Source: Pampus argenteus (Eukaryota; Chordata; Actinopteri; Scombriformes; Stromateidae). Taken from it: a DNA stretch of 64,000 nt. Shown one piece after another: positions 37,301 to 49,310 of the stretch. The first letter of the stretch is position 1, and each line of letters begins with the position of its first letter. Location: the NCBI GenBank assembly GCA_036937835.1, contig CM072863.1:23086501-23150500 (forward strand), given 5' to 3'. Below the pieces are notes generated by a model, which was given only the letters and a program-made list of their open reading frames with translations, had not been told where the DNA came from and ran no database searches. The position numbers and the translations under genes are program-made.

Positions 37301-40300
37301 GCTCAGGTTAATTCTGTTTCCACTGATCATCCTTGAGATGTTTTTCCAGCTTAATTGGAGTCCACCTGTGGTAAATTCAGTTGACTGGACATGATGCAAA
37401 CACCTGTTTATATAACTGGTCCCACAGTTAACAGTGCATATCAGACCAGAAAACAAGCATGAAGTGCTTAAACAAGTACATGTACTTGATAAAACGTATA
37501 TCTGACATTTGATACACAAAAACAGAAACAGAAAAACAACAGGACAATCTAAACTGGTGTTCACATAATTCCAAGCAGCAATATACACACACAAACACAC
37601 ACACACACACACACACAATTACTCAGTTCTCAGTTCAGTCGATGGCAAACGAGGAGTGCTGTGAGCAAATGTAAATTCGTTCTCTGCAAACTAATTGAAT
37701 CACTCAGTGAGGGAGTGTACTGTGTACTGTCCCTGCTCGCTCACAGGGAGCGTGAGTTTTTGACCCATGACTTTTACTGGATTTTTGTTCAACAGCTGCT
37801 TGATAAATTGCTATTAAACACATTCAGAAAGGATTTTAGTTGCTATTTTTATTCTTAATTCTTATCATTTTAATGATTTTCCTTTGGGGTTGCCAAAAAT
37901 GCTCTATGCAGTAAAAACCTTGGATATAAGTGTTTATATGTATGAGTCAAGAACTAGAACTCTTCCTATGGAGGCTGCTGTATAAACAGATAATAAATAA
38001 CAATATAGGAAAACACAGTTGTAATAACGTAATATATGTCTTCATAGAAGTTATAAACACTGACAAATATAGTACATTAATAAACATTAAAATGTCTTTA
38101 TAACTACATTAACGAGTGTGATAAGCTATTTATTAAATGTGTATATACTACTTATAAAAGCTAGATACGGAGACTTAAATTCCAAAAATAACCCTGCTTA
38201 TGGGAATTCTTGGTTACCTCCGAGGTTCATGACTCATGAACACATCACTGACATAAAATGCTGCTGAAGAACAAGAGTAGCAGGCAGCAGGTGTGTGTGC
38301 ACACGACAGCATGATCATGTATTAGCTTGCTGTGAACTGACCAAATCCATGTTGTAGCAAAGTATGAAGAGCTCAGCTCATGCCAGACCTCTCAGAGCTG
38401 TGCTCTACTGGATAGAGCTGTTAATTATTACACAAATTATGTAACCGAGTATTACAGCAGAAAACAAAACACACAGCCAAGTCACATGTACCTCTGGTCA
38501 GTGCTCAAGTGAAAAAGCATTATCAGCATCACCACTGCTGTGACAATCCAATTAAACAAGAAGGAATAATGAAGTGTAGCTGCGGAGAATGGACACTCCA
38601 CATACAACATGTATCCCTGACTTATACAGAGAGATGTGGAGCATCTAGAGTTAAAAGGAAACTTCTCTTCTTCATTTGCTGTCTTGTAGCTGAGGTTGAA
38701 TGTCTAAAGTTTTGCAAGTCATAAATAAAAAAAGTATTGGACAAAGTGAAATGTTGGCCTGAATATGACACTAGAGGAAAAGTCAGTGGATAACAAATTC
38801 ATAACAAAGTCAGGATATTAGCGAATTTAGTGTCCATCAATCCATGTAGTAGATGTCAAGATATTTCACTGGATAACTGAATCCTTTCACTTGCTGGTGG
38901 CGCTTGATGAATAGTCAGGGGATTACCAGTCAGGATTTATGATTGTAGCATAACCTGTCATACACCCAGTTTGTCTATTATATGATGATCAATTTTTTTT
39001 TTTAAACTGAACAATGATCATGAGTTCATCACTGATCTCCTGATAATTGAGAATTCTGCACTAATTACATTCCAGTCACAGATATGAGGGCGTCGCCTAA
39101 AGTAAAGCTCACCTCTGCTAGCGATGAGTAAGGACAGGATTTCTCTGATTCACCTCAGCAGGTGACTGACATGTTGATCGATCACATGATACGTCCACTT
39201 AAAGTAATCAGAACAGCTCGTCAAGTCAATTTTATTTGTATAGAGCCATATCACAACAAAAGTTATCTCATACACTTTTCATATAGAGCAGGGTAGCTGG
39301 TATAGCCTGTACTCTATAGACCCGATAATTACCAAATAATGAGCAAGCAAATGGCAACGGCAGCAAGACAAAACTCCCCTTTAACAGGAAGAAACCACGA
39401 GTGGAAGAGAGAGAGAGCTGCAACTATAATAATACTAACAACAATAATAATAATAATAATAATAGCAGAATAAAGACTACTAGTAGTAAAAATAATACTG
39501 ATAGAAATGTGACTAGTAACAGAGTTTGTCCTGGAGAAAACTGCGATCACCTTTAACACCAAGCAGGAACATGCACTGTAGGTGGGACTGGAATATTAGG
39601 CGTGTTTAAATGAACATTTTATAGATGAATTCATGAAAAAGCTAACAGTGTTCAATCGTGACAGCTGTTCTGGTTCAATAGCAGTACACAGTTAAAAGTA
39701 CCCAGCAAATGGGTGGACAGGCTTCACAACAGCAGGCAGTTAACATGAAACACATGTCTACACTGGGGAAGCGTGGGTACATTTGGAATTTCACTACAGT
39801 CACTACTGAGAAGAATATTGAAGTTATTACATGTCAATTTTAAAGTGCTGCAGTGTAAATCTAGTCGACTTTTAGATGAGTTTGTTGTTGACTGTGCTCT
39901 TGTTTTGGACTGCTTTTCTGAGGTTGTTGGAGCTAATAAAAAAAAAATCCAGCTGGAACTTCGCTATGTGGCTACAGTGTAAACTTTGCATGACATCTAA
40001 CAGTGACATCTGACATTTACTTCTGCTGAAGTGGACATACACGCTACACACCCCGTCCCCGCAGTGCACTGACTCACTACTGGGTTTAGGTTATGAATCG
40101 ACTGAAATGAAACTGAAAGCTAAACATCTGTGACACACGCACAGATGAAAAGTTCAGCTATATTCCATATATATATATAAATACACCTTTAATGCCACAT
40201 TATCTTCCTATAATAAAACTTCCTTTATTCTAACTGTAGTCTAGGGTTATGGTGGCAATATAGCTGCCATTATAGTATCATAGTCAGTCAAGTCTTTGAT

Positions 40301-41135
40301 TATTTTTACTTGTCAACTGAGCACCGTGTTTATACCCATACATAAAGGGTGAATGCCCTTATAAAGTCCAAGATAGGCATGGACCTACACATACAGTAGT
40401 CCTGTTTATACAACACACTACATACTTACATGTCCCGAGGCTCAAATGTGCAGTTGATCAGAAACCATCCTCTACAACACTTGGTCACATTCTTAATCTT
40501 CTTTAAGCAGATATGACTTCATTAAAGTTATACTTGTCAGTGTTTTGGTCAATCAACTAACCATCATGTTCAACACTGATGCACAAGGCAAAACTTAGAA
40601 TGCTTGGTTAAATAAAGAAAAATGTGTTTACGACTCGACAAAGTAATGTTGTGGTTAGTACGTGTAGTTATTTGGACTACTCATTGGCATTAGTCATAGT
40701 CTCGATATTCACCTATTCCTGCCAAGTCCTGTCAGATCAAATTCTAATGAATTAGCTCTATGTAGCCAAGTGTGGGCGCACTGACATCAGCATGCATACA
40801 ATACAGTGTATTATACAGCTATTGTTGATGGCTTACACTTTCCTTTAACTTTTTACACACCGTCATTTATTACCCAGTTGTATCACTGTCAAAGCGTTCA
40901 ATTCACCAGAAATGCGACGTCATAGATCTCTACGGTGTGCAGCGTTCTGTAGTGAAATACTGAACGTTGACGTTAGCTAACCAAGACCTGCTCCGCCAAA
41001 TAAACTCTAATTTCTTTCAATTTAACAAGACAAACGCCCGAAACCGGACGATAAACCCAGATAAGCAAGGAAACCAGGTACACTCACCTTATACGAATCC
41101 GTCGCAAGCAAGAAATTAAAATCCTGTGCTGCCAT
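28315..41135 (-). CDS. nampt: Nicotinamide phosphoribosyltransferase, NAMPT family (11 exons, complete)
   Basis: NAMPT makes nicotinamide mononucleotide from nicotinamide and PRPP, the rate-limiting step of NAD salvage. Exons in transcript order are 41088-41135, 36490-36625, 36249-36352, 36030-36158, 34995-35153, 33906-34036, 33031-33256, 32030-32149, 29812-29952, 28803-28928 and 28315-28476. They total 494 codons including TAG, with every splice phase matching. Family length is about 491. Active-site residues (mammalian numbers in brackets) are D13 in ATDSYK (16), F183 and R186 in DFGYRGVSSQE (193, 196), D209 (219), H235 in AAEHST (247, the phosphorylated histidine), D267 (279), R299 and D301 in IRPDSG (311, 313), the GDG of IQGDGID, and R380 (392). 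The glycine loop reads GCGSALL instead of the usual GSGGGLL. The C-terminus also differs from mammals. It is probably a fish paralogue; which one is not decided. Confidence 0.96.
30735..30900 (-). mobile_element. LINE 3' tail, second family, copy 1 (nampt intron 8)
   Basis: Read on the plus strand it starts CAAGTCAATTTTATTTATAT AGCACC and continues CATATAGAGCAGGTGTAGAC and ACTCTTTA. Similar blocks occur at 31744 and 39222. The layout (polarised tail plus 5' truncation) fits non-LTR insertions lying on the minus strand. Confidence 0.65.
31744..31850 (-). mobile_element. LINE 3' tail, second family, copy 2 (nampt intron 8)
   Basis: It has CAAGTCAACATTATTTATAT AGCCCC, then TTATCTCATTTTCATATAGA and GTACTCTTTA, the same order as copies 1 and 3. 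It is only 1 kb from copy 1 and in the same orientation. Confidence 0.65.
32381..32404. repeat. GCTAA pentanucleotide repeat
   Basis: Nearly five perfect tandem GCTAA units in nampt intron 7. Confidence 0.9.
32860..32985 (+). repeat. Dispersed repeat, copy 1 (nampt intron 7)
   Basis: It shares AAAAATCTGATTTTC, CACTTTCAGCAGATGAAT, GTGAAAACTG-like and GGAACAAGA blocks with 53775-53945 in the same order. The family is not named. Confidence 0.7.
33600..33863 (-). mobile_element. L2-like LINE 3' tail, copy in nampt intron 6
   Basis: Reverse orientation copy. It starts AAATCAAATCAAATTTTATT and ends past TATTGTACAATCACAATGAA. All blocks found at 19297-19592 are present in reverse order. Confidence 0.85.
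37067..37466 (+). mobile_element. Truncated Tc1/mariner-type transposon end
   Basis: It begins after a TATA-rich target with CAGTGCATACAGAAAGTATC and the TTCCACATTTTATGTTACAG block, which is the terminal inverted repeat of a well-known fish Tc1-like element. It continues through the element's 5' leader (CCACTGATCATCCTTGAGAT, CTTAATTGGAGTCCACCTG, GTCCCACAGTTAACAGTGCA) and reaches the expected transposase ATG at 37459. Only the first few codons match before the sequence diverges. The element is dead and 3'-truncated, inside nampt intron 1. Confidence 0.85.
37595..37617. repeat. CA microsatellite
   Basis: About eleven CA units after a CACACAAACAC lead-in, close to the truncated Tc1 end. Confidence 0.9.
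39222..39405 (-). mobile_element. LINE 3' tail, second family, copy 3 (nampt intron 1)
   Basis: It has CAAGTCAATTTTATTTGTAT AGAGCC, then TTATCTCATACACTTTTCAT, ATAGAGCAGG and ACTCTATAGACCC. It is the longest copy, continuing into AACAGGAAGAAACCACGAG, which resembles the AACAGGG...GGAAGAAACCTC block of the first tail family. Confidence 0.65.
39745..39835 (+). repeat. Dispersed repeat, copy 2 of a pair (nampt intron 1)
   Basis: Partner of 26865-26940. The two copies differ by a short insertion near the GTGGGTACATT block and otherwise align over about 75 bases. Confidence 0.75.
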
Positions 41136-41500
41136 TGTTGTGAATGATGAATGAATTAACGTAAAGCTAAATGTCACTTCAGTCTCCGTCTCCTCGTAGC
41201 AACTTAACGAGAGAACCAGAACCCGGAGCGAGCAGCTGATATCGGACTGGGCTGACACAGAAAAGCAGCCTTGTGCGTCGAATTAATGTTATTTCACGTC
41301 TGCGGTGAACTCGGGTTGTGGCGTTACAGAGCTGGTGTAATACCCGAAGCAGTATTCATTTTGTAGGTTGGGGGGTTGTTGTAAAGGGGCGGGTTTCAGT
41401 ACGCATGGCCACGCGCACGTCTTCTCGCCGCCTTTCTGCTACGTCATGTCGCGTTCACGCACACTGGGTCTATCTATCTAGCGGGGTGGGAATAATGTGT
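41136..41500 (-). promoter_or_regulatory. nampt: nampt promoter and 5' UTR, CpG-rich
   Basis: This is the densest CpG stretch of the right half outside cadps exon 1. No TATA box is seen. It includes a CRE-like TACGTCAT at 41440-41447. A second CRE-like GACGTCAT lies inside intron 1 at 40916-40923. The start codon context is TTGTTGTTC before ATG in related orientation (ATG at 41133-41135). The transcription start is not defined. Confidence 0.6.
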
Positions 41501-41654
41501 TACGAGTAACAAGTCGTCTTTTAAGAAAGGAGTACTTTCCTGATTCTTTTTAAACTGTACCTTTACTTTTTCTACTTTTTACTCGAATATACTTTCAGCC
41601 AGTTTTCTACTTTTTACTTAGCTACATTTGTACATTTATTCCTTCGTTGCAATT

Positions 41655-42118
41655 CTTCCAGAGATTGAGTTACCCAGCTCCACCGTAAAAAATCTTGGCG
41701 TTGTTTTTGATCAAGACTTGTCCTTTAATGACTATATAAAACAACTTTCGAGGACTGCATTCTTCCACTAACGTAACATTGCCAAAATCAGACGCATCAT
41801 TTCTCAAGCGGATGCAGAAAAACTAGTCCGTGCATTTGTTACTTCTAGGCTGGACTATTGTAACTCTTTGCTATCAGGCTGCTCTAATAAGTCTCTTAAG
41901 AGTTTGCAGCTGATTCAGAATGCTGCTGCACGTGTTCTGACAGGAACCAAAATCAGAGATCACATCTCTCCCATTTTGGCTTCCTTGCACTGGCTACCTG
42001 TTAAATCTAGAATAGAATTTAAAATTCTTCTACTAACTTACAAAGCTCTTCATGGTCAGGCACCATCATATCTAAAAGAGCTCATAGTACCTTACTTACT
42101 ACCTTACTACCCCACTAG
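41655..42118 (+). pseudogene. LINE reverse transcriptase C-terminal fragment
   Basis: Remnant of the element's ORF2 on one frame, with one stop codon near 41778 and its natural C-terminus replaced by the CTAT array. The motif pair LDYCNSLL and HWLPV..RI.FK is diagnostic of L2/CR1-group elements. Confidence 0.85.
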
Positions 42119-42119
42119 A

Positions 42120-42402
<283 letters not shown>

Positions 42403-42830
42403 AATCTATAACTTCTTCCCCAGAGTTTCTGTGCTCTCTCGTCCAGCAGGTTCTTGTGGACTGTGTCTGCTGCTGTGGTCCTGCATGGCGTCTTTCTTCG
42501 TGTGTTGTCACCATCATCATTGTTACCATATCCCCATTACAGTTTATAGTTAGTTAATGATTTACTGCTATACATCTGTGTCTCTATCACTAGTTCCACT
42601 GCTACTGTAATAATTCATCATTCATTGTAACCTATTCTCGTTTTTAACATTCATTGTAATTCATTATTATTCATTGTGAGTGTACAATATGTGTGTGTTG
42701 ATTGTTCTGTACATGTGACATCATTGCACGTCTCTCCGTCCTGGGAGAGGGATCCCTCCTCTGTGGCTCTTCCTGAGGCTGATTTTGGGCTATACGAATA
42801 AAATTTGATTTGATTTGATTTAATTTAATT

Positions 42831-45800
42831 CTTCTACATTAAATGAGTTAGAGTGCCGCTGTTTGTAAACCCGAGTTCAAGCCAGACACCTTTTAAATTC
42901 AGTTTCGGTGCTACTGTAATAATTACGGTAGGCTGAGTTTTTCATTATTTTGCAATGGCCCTCACACCCTAAAAAAATTTAAATGGAAAATAACTTTGAG
43001 TAATTTCTTAACCAGGTACTTTTTCACTTTTACATGAATATTTTTTCATTGGAGTAATTACACTTATATTTGAGTGATCAGATTTTCAGTAATCTCCTGA
43101 CCACTATATGGAGTACATACATACATAGCCTACATACTGTATATATACTGTACATACAGTACATACAAAATACATATATACACAGGCTGATACCATTGTG
43201 TCCACCATTATTCCTTCGTGTCCAAAGTAAGAATGTGCAATTTCCTCTGTTCTTCACATCTTAGTAGTTTTGTGCATGATGGAGGCATCAATAGCAAGAT
43301 AGCTATATAGGTGAGAATTTAACATTAAAAAATATTAATTGTGCCATTTTAAATAGTGGTATTAATTACAGCTATTTAAGTTCAGATGAAATGAAAAAAA
43401 GCTAAAAAATAAAGAAATCACATCCCTGGTCATGCTATGCACCAATTTAACTATACATGCCAAAAAAAAAAAAAAACAACAACAACAAATCTATATCTTT
43501 GTATTCTTATATGAAATTCCAGTGATGTTTCCACTAATCCACTGTGCCTAGTCATAAAACCAGTGTGCCTTCTCTCTTCGCCTAGATAGCAATGCTCCCT
43601 CTTTACAGTCTTTTGTATTGAAAAGTGATGGTGGCCATTCTTATCATTTACCCACTGTTTCTGCCACACAGCTGTTATGTTTTCCATGTTCTCCATGCAT
43701 ACACTCAGATCAACGTCTCTCTTCACTTCCCTCTTTGCTGGGTTAATACCCATGTATTCTCAGTGCCTTAGTCTGTAATATCCAACCTTTTTAGATTGAC
43801 GTGGCGTCTGTTCTATAACATAAACAATTATAATCTAGTCTTGACCTTATCATTACTGTGTAGATCATTGTGTATCCCGGACAGTCCTCCATGAACATCC
43901 TGAGAGGGAATGCATTACATTCTCACAGTTAGTCACAGCATTATCTATCTGCTTTTTCCATGTTAGTCTTTTTTGTCAAAGTACACTCCCAATAATTTAA
44001 ATTGTTTTACCCTCTTAACTGTTTTTCCATACATAAATAAACTCTGTCATTCAGTTTTCTTATTACCAAATATGGTAATGTCTTGTAACAGTACATATTT
44101 TCCACAATATACAGTATGTGTAAGTGGTCTCATTGTAATTGCTCCCTGGCCTGCTTGGCTCTGCGTTTACCGAGGACAGAAGCATTTCTATAGCTGATTA
44201 ATTATTTGGATTTTTTGTTGTTCATATGCTGCAAAATGTAAAGGTATTGGTCCAAAGTATATAAATGTATGGTAAGAATTTTTGCAACCTTTTCTTCTAG
44301 CTTCAACTCATTGATTCGTGTGTTTGTTTGCTGTGAACTGAAGATTAGTCCCTCAAACAAAGTGTTCAGAATTGCAGACTTACAGAGTGTACTATTCTGC
44401 AGGATTGGAGGCTCACACCAAGGGTGCTTAAAGGATTTAAAAAGTCTACAAGAGATTTCTCAAGCACATGCCAGTTTTACTGTGAGAGTCCATGAGGGCA
44501 GATGACGCAATTGGATCAAATGACTTTTCAGAAATCTGTAAGTGACATCACAAATATTATATACATATATATATAGAATACAGGTAGAATACAGGGGAAT
44601 ACGGGATAAAGAAGGAAACACATTAATAGTGGTGATCTACCACAGATCAGTCAGTGCTGTTTTAACACTGAGAAAATGTAGCGCCAAAGAAATGTGGTGA
44701 AAACATTTTAAATATAATGTACACTTAAACTGATGATTTTTGCAGGTCTTGTGGGCCTTTTTTCATATATGTTGTTGGTCCTGTCCAAAGCAGCAGTACA
44801 TTGCTCAGCTTCTACGATGGTTTTCCTGTCTGATTCTCCACATTGCCAGCGTGCCGACTCCACTGCAGGTAATACACTGACTGTGGATAAATACCTCATA
44901 CAACCACACTTCATAAAATCGGAACTACACTTATAAAGTATTGTATATCCATGTTAAACTTGAGGAGAACATATGTCCTGAATCCTTCATTTGCATTATT
45001 GTTTTTAACTTCCCTGATGAGATGACGTCAGCTTGTTGCGCACGTCCATAAACAGCCGTCCTTTCTGTAATCTTTGTTGCTGAGGTTGTTCCCATTGTCC
45101 ACTCTCATATTGTGGATCTTATCTGGGCTGTAACATGTACAGATGTATTTGAGAAGTTGACATTTTGAGTAAAGACAAGCTGGAAGCTGGCCAATAGGAA
45201 CAGAGTGGGCTCATCAGGGCCTTAAGGAGACAGGAGCTATAACGGCCTGTTTCAGGCAGAGGCTCAGCTACCCAGTTGTGCTATATATTACAGCCTCTTG
45301 ATTTTGTAATACATTATACATTCAGTACAAAGTCAAGATATTGTGATTGCACAACATGCTGGTGAAGCTCTATAAACGCAACTGTGTTCCAGCACATGCT
45401 CAGTGGCTGCTGTACACAGAACTACTCTCCAGAGACTGAAAACTTGGGAGCTGTTTCTTAACCAACTACCTTGATCATAAACTTTTGTAGTGAAGGAAAA
45501 TGTCAACCGGTGCAGCAGTGTGGCTCAGGAATAAGATATATCTGGCTTTGGATACACACGCAATACTTGTAGCATGTGTGTCGGATCTATTCATTGTTAG
45601 TTTGGCTCTGTACATGAGCTTTGCTGACAATAAGAAAACTATAGAAAATTGCCATCACAACATTCGCAGTCCTTTAGAAAAATCTAATCTTTCAGATTTG
45701 GTCCTTTTAGTGCAAAATGTCCTCTTTGTGCTTCCACGGACAGTGTTTGCTTGTCAAGCCACGGTAGGTTGATAGTAACACAAAGACATTTCATCATTGA

Positions 45801-47950
45801 AAGACTGTAACCTTGAAAGATACCTTTTTGATTTGTCTAGCTCAGACCGCTGAAGCCTCATGTGAACTCATTGGAATAGTATTAGGAAGAGATCTCTTTG
45901 TGGTCAGTGTAGCAGATGTCTCCTGCCACCATAGACCAGCTAATAGCAGATGGACATAAGTGTTTTGATATCTGACTTCACACACATTTGGGTTTGCTTA
46001 AGGCTTAAGGCTGAAACTGCAGTACTGAGAGAAGGAAATGATGTTACGTAAACAATGGTAACTCAGTATATAGTGCTGTTTAACTAAGCATCACCCGGCT
46101 ACTGTACCCTGCATACTTCGGATACATACATCAGATGAGTTGTGTCAAGTGCTACGCAGTGTGGTCAGTGTGTGTTTCATGGATTATTACTGCTGGCCAT
46201 TCTGAGGTGCAGTAGAGAGAAGTGGCTGAGGAAGAAAACATGGGAAAAAAGAGACATGTAGCTAAACAGGGAAAACAAGCGCTTGAAAGCCTAGTGCAGA
46301 CCTAAGTATAGGAGACACACAACCTTATAGCAGTGTGATGGCCCCAGGAATCAGGAAGTCAGAGGGTGGGGCTGACGGAGATGCAGTACACCTGAGCAGA
46401 CTGGGCTCAGGAGTCTTTCCTGGCCTGCTAATTAAGGCTTTGTTTTGATTGTGCTCATACATCCCAATTCCCAAACTAATTTGTATATTTGTATTTCTTA
46501 TTAAAATATTTCCATATCTCGCCTGTCACTACCCAGTTAGCTTTGATTGATTAAAAACACAACTAAACAGCATTGTCCATCCTCTCTGAGCATCGATTCT
46601 CTCTGTGAAGGTATCACTCTTCTCTGATTCTCTTCACTCTAATAACTTTTGCTCTCCTGTCCGAACCTATAATATGTTGATAACTTACTTAATATTGTCA
46701 TTCTGTTCCTCCATATTGTAATTGCACTCACTCTAGCTTGTACAATACAGTATTGTATGTGTCGGATCTTTCCTGTTTACTTTCCAGGAGTTGCTCCTTT
46801 TTTGTGAAGGTCTTTCTGATCAGAATCGTGGGTATAGACGACTTGACTTCCCAGCAGCAGAGCATGGAGGGCATACACTGAGGTTTATGACAGTACATCA
46901 CTGACATATAAACAATACTGAATATGTTGAGACGTGTAAAATGGTCTCTTGTTCCTGATGATGATGATGCCACGTATGACATCACTTTCAAGTATTTCAT
47001 CCTTCTTCCGTCTCTTCAGACATTGTCTGTTGCGCTAGGATACTCTTGAAAACTAATGTGCCTATATAATTATGCTTATGATATGATGACATTTTTACGT
47101 TATTGCCCCTCTGTTGAGTTTTTTTTCTCACACAAACGTTCTACAACAAACCAAAGCAATTATGTACAGTCAACATATAGTTAAGATAGTTAATATAGTT
47201 AATATAGTTAAGAAGTGGGTTGCAGTGTGTACTTGTAACATAAGTGGCATAATATATATTATAATATTTATAATAATTTCATAGCAGTGTGATGACACAT
47301 AAAGAAAACTATGAGACTATGAGAGGATTCATCTTTTTTCATGGAATGGGTGGATGGTTGCATACAGGTATGGACATTTTCCTCCAGGTAAGATTTTTTT
47401 ACATTTCTATATAATAGAACAGGGAAAGGCAGTCAGCTCCAGCTGACGTGTCATTAATGCCTCACTCTCTGCATCACTAACACATTACAGCTCTTCCTCT
47501 GCTGTGCCAATGCTGCTGCTGCTTCCTTACTCTGCAAATATATCCACACTGATGCTCTTGCTTTGCTTTGTTGAGACCCCCTCACCTCCCAGTCCCCTCC
47601 CCCAGGGGGAGGTATCTGCTATCAGCACAGTGAGGTCAGCCAAAATGCTGAACATGAACTATACTGCTTTGCTGTATATCCTCAAGTAAACACATGTCCT
47701 CCATAAGAAGACTGAAGCACTGAAATGAAAGCACTGTCCTTATGTGACCCTCTGTGGTATAGCTTGGTTAAGTCTTAAATCAGGTGAGATCTATCAATAC
47801 ATCATAGCTGTTTTGGGGAGTATTTTTTGTTGTATATGTATAGGTTATTCCAGTATTCCGGACATATATGATGTGTATTCATTAAATTAACAGTTTGTTT
47901 TAAACCAGTAGCTTTTATTGTGAAATCCAGTCCGCTTTGAATCCGGTCTA
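42831..47950. other. Region between the LINE and cadps, mostly gene-free
   Basis: No recognised gene. It contains AT-rich sequence, TACATA-rich sequence around 43115-43180, and a TATA-plus-ORF candidate at 45371-45763 described separately. I cannot exclude small exons. Confidence 0.5.
45500..45772 (+). CDS. Unrecognised ORF with upstream TATA box (candidate first exon)
   Basis: A 90-codon ATG ORF follows TATAAAC at 45371-45377 by 130 bases, a normal leader length. It encodes two hydrophobic stretches (about residues 17-41 and 65-80), suggesting a membrane protein. After codon 88 there is a good donor (ACG then GTAGGT at 45764), so the TGA at 45770 may lie in an intron. I do not recognise the protein and found no partner exon downstream. 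It may be chance. Confidence 0.25.
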   Translation: MSTGAAVWLRNKIYLALDTHAILVACVSDLFIVSLALYMSFADNKKTIENCHHNIRSPLEKSNLSDLVLLVQNVLFVLPRTVFACQATVG

Positions 47951-48460
47951 GCTCTATCTAAACCTCTCTTTTCCTCTTTTGACTCAGCTGGATATCATCA
48001 GGTGGCCGCAGCTTGGTCAAACTGATCCCAGAGCAGCCGGGGAGCGGCTTTCAGCACCGCGGTCAGCTCCGAGCCCAGCCTCTTCCTCCCCCAGCCTCCA
48101 GCCTCCAGCCCCCAGCCCCCAGCCTCCAGGCATCACAGCATCAACACATCAACGTTTCCTCCTGTTTTCTCTCTTGCGACCCCTCCCCCTGTATATCTGC
48201 TCTTGTGATAAATCCCTCCTATGTGCTCCTGAGTGGCAGAGTTGAAACGCTCAGAATTCAAGCAACTCGATCCCAGCACACTTTAATTTTTCTTGCTGTG
48301 GTTGATTCGTCTGACGGCAGCTCTTTTCTTCTTGAGAAGCAACAGTGTGAGCCGCTCATCAGTCACATTTTGCGTCTCCACAGTGGATCTTTCCTTCTGT
48401 GGCTGACACTGAAGCTGATCGACATCCTCTTTTCTACTTTTGCAGTTTTACTGCAGCAGC
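47950..48460 (+). promoter_or_regulatory. cadps: cadps 5' UTR and promoter-proximal region
   Basis: GC-richer DNA leads into cadps exon 1, with a short tandem run of CAGCCTC/CAGCCCC units at about 48091-48141 and a C/T-rich stretch after it. No TATA box is evident. The transcription start is not defined. Confidence 0.5.
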
Positions 48461-48811
48461 ATGTTGGATCCGTCTTCCAGCGAGGAGGAAGGAGATGAGA
48501 TACTGGAGGTGGAGCGCAAAGAGGTGGCGGCCCCGAAGACCACCGGAGGAGCCCGGCTGTCACCGGGCAGAGCGGCCGACGGTCACGGCGGTGGAGGGCT
48601 CCAGCCAAGGGGCCGCGGGAGCGGCAGTGGCCGACCCTCCAGCCCTAGCCCGTCGGTGGGCAGCGACAAGGAGAAAGAAGACCTGGAGAAGATGCAGAGG
48701 GAGGAGGAAGAAAGGAAAAAGAGACTCCAGCTGTATGTGTTTGTGATGCGCTGCATCGCCTATCCCTTCAACGCAAAGCAACCTACTGACATGGCCAGGA
48801 GGCAGCAGAAG
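48461..48811 (+). CDS. cadps: Calcium-dependent secretion activator 1 (CAPS1), first coding exon
   Basis: CADPS primes dense-core vesicles for calcium-triggered exocytosis in neurons and endocrine cells. This exon encodes 117 codons. It opens with the conserved acidic MLDPSSSEEEGDEILEVE, passes through a low-complexity Gly/Ser/Arg-rich linker (about residues 30-60), and ends RPSSPSPSV, a charged EKEDLEKMQREEEERKKR helix and LQLYVFVMRCIAYPFNAKQ PTDMARRQQK. It stops at a consensus donor (AAG then GTAAGAG at 48812), phase 0. The SPSPSV and YVFVMRC wording favours CADPS over CADPS2. Exon 2 is not in the window, so intron 1 is at least 15 kb, as expected for a gene with very long introns. Fish carry two copies; I cannot say which this is. 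Confidence 0.94.
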
Positions 48812-49263
48812 GTAAGAGCAAAGTGGAGAAGGAGAAAAAGCCCAGAGCGAACTTCAAAGCTGTGATTCAAATGTGTCTTTCACTCGTGGAAGATACACGA
48901 CACCAACTGTTGCTTCCACAGTCGCACAATGTTGCTGCGTCCCTGCTGGTCGAATATCCAGGGATGTAAAATATATATATATATATTTACCTGTTTTAAT
49001 CTACATAAGGGACTGAAATAATTATATCTGTGAGTAGCACACAGCTCAAACCTCTAATAGTTTATTGGAAAAAGGTATCGACTGTGGTGGAGGAGGCGCA
49101 GTCTGAGATGATAGTTTTCACATGAAGCATATCTCTCTTTTTCATTTCAGATATGTTTGTTTTTGTTTCTCATGGAATGATAATGACAAATCTAAATTAT
49201 GACAGAAAGGGTTAAAATGGCTTCAAAAACAGACGTGTGTTGACAGACAGGGTTGACAACAAA

Positions 49264-49265
49264 AG

Positions 49266-49301
<36 letters not shown>

Positions 49302-49310
49302 GAGAGCGAG
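49264..49310. repeat. GA dinucleotide microsatellite
   Basis: About 47 bases of GAGAGA with two interruptions, 450 bases into cadps intron 1. Confidence 0.93.

Noticed and set aside
48013..48498. 161-codon open frame overlapping the cadps start in another frame
   Set aside because: It has no ATG at its start, overlaps the cadps 5' UTR and coding start, and shows low-complexity Pro/Ser/Gln sequence from the CAGCC repeats.
48782..48865. Continuation of the cadps frame to a stop at 48865
   Set aside because: Translation past 48811 enters the intron after a consensus donor. The family sequence continues in another exon.
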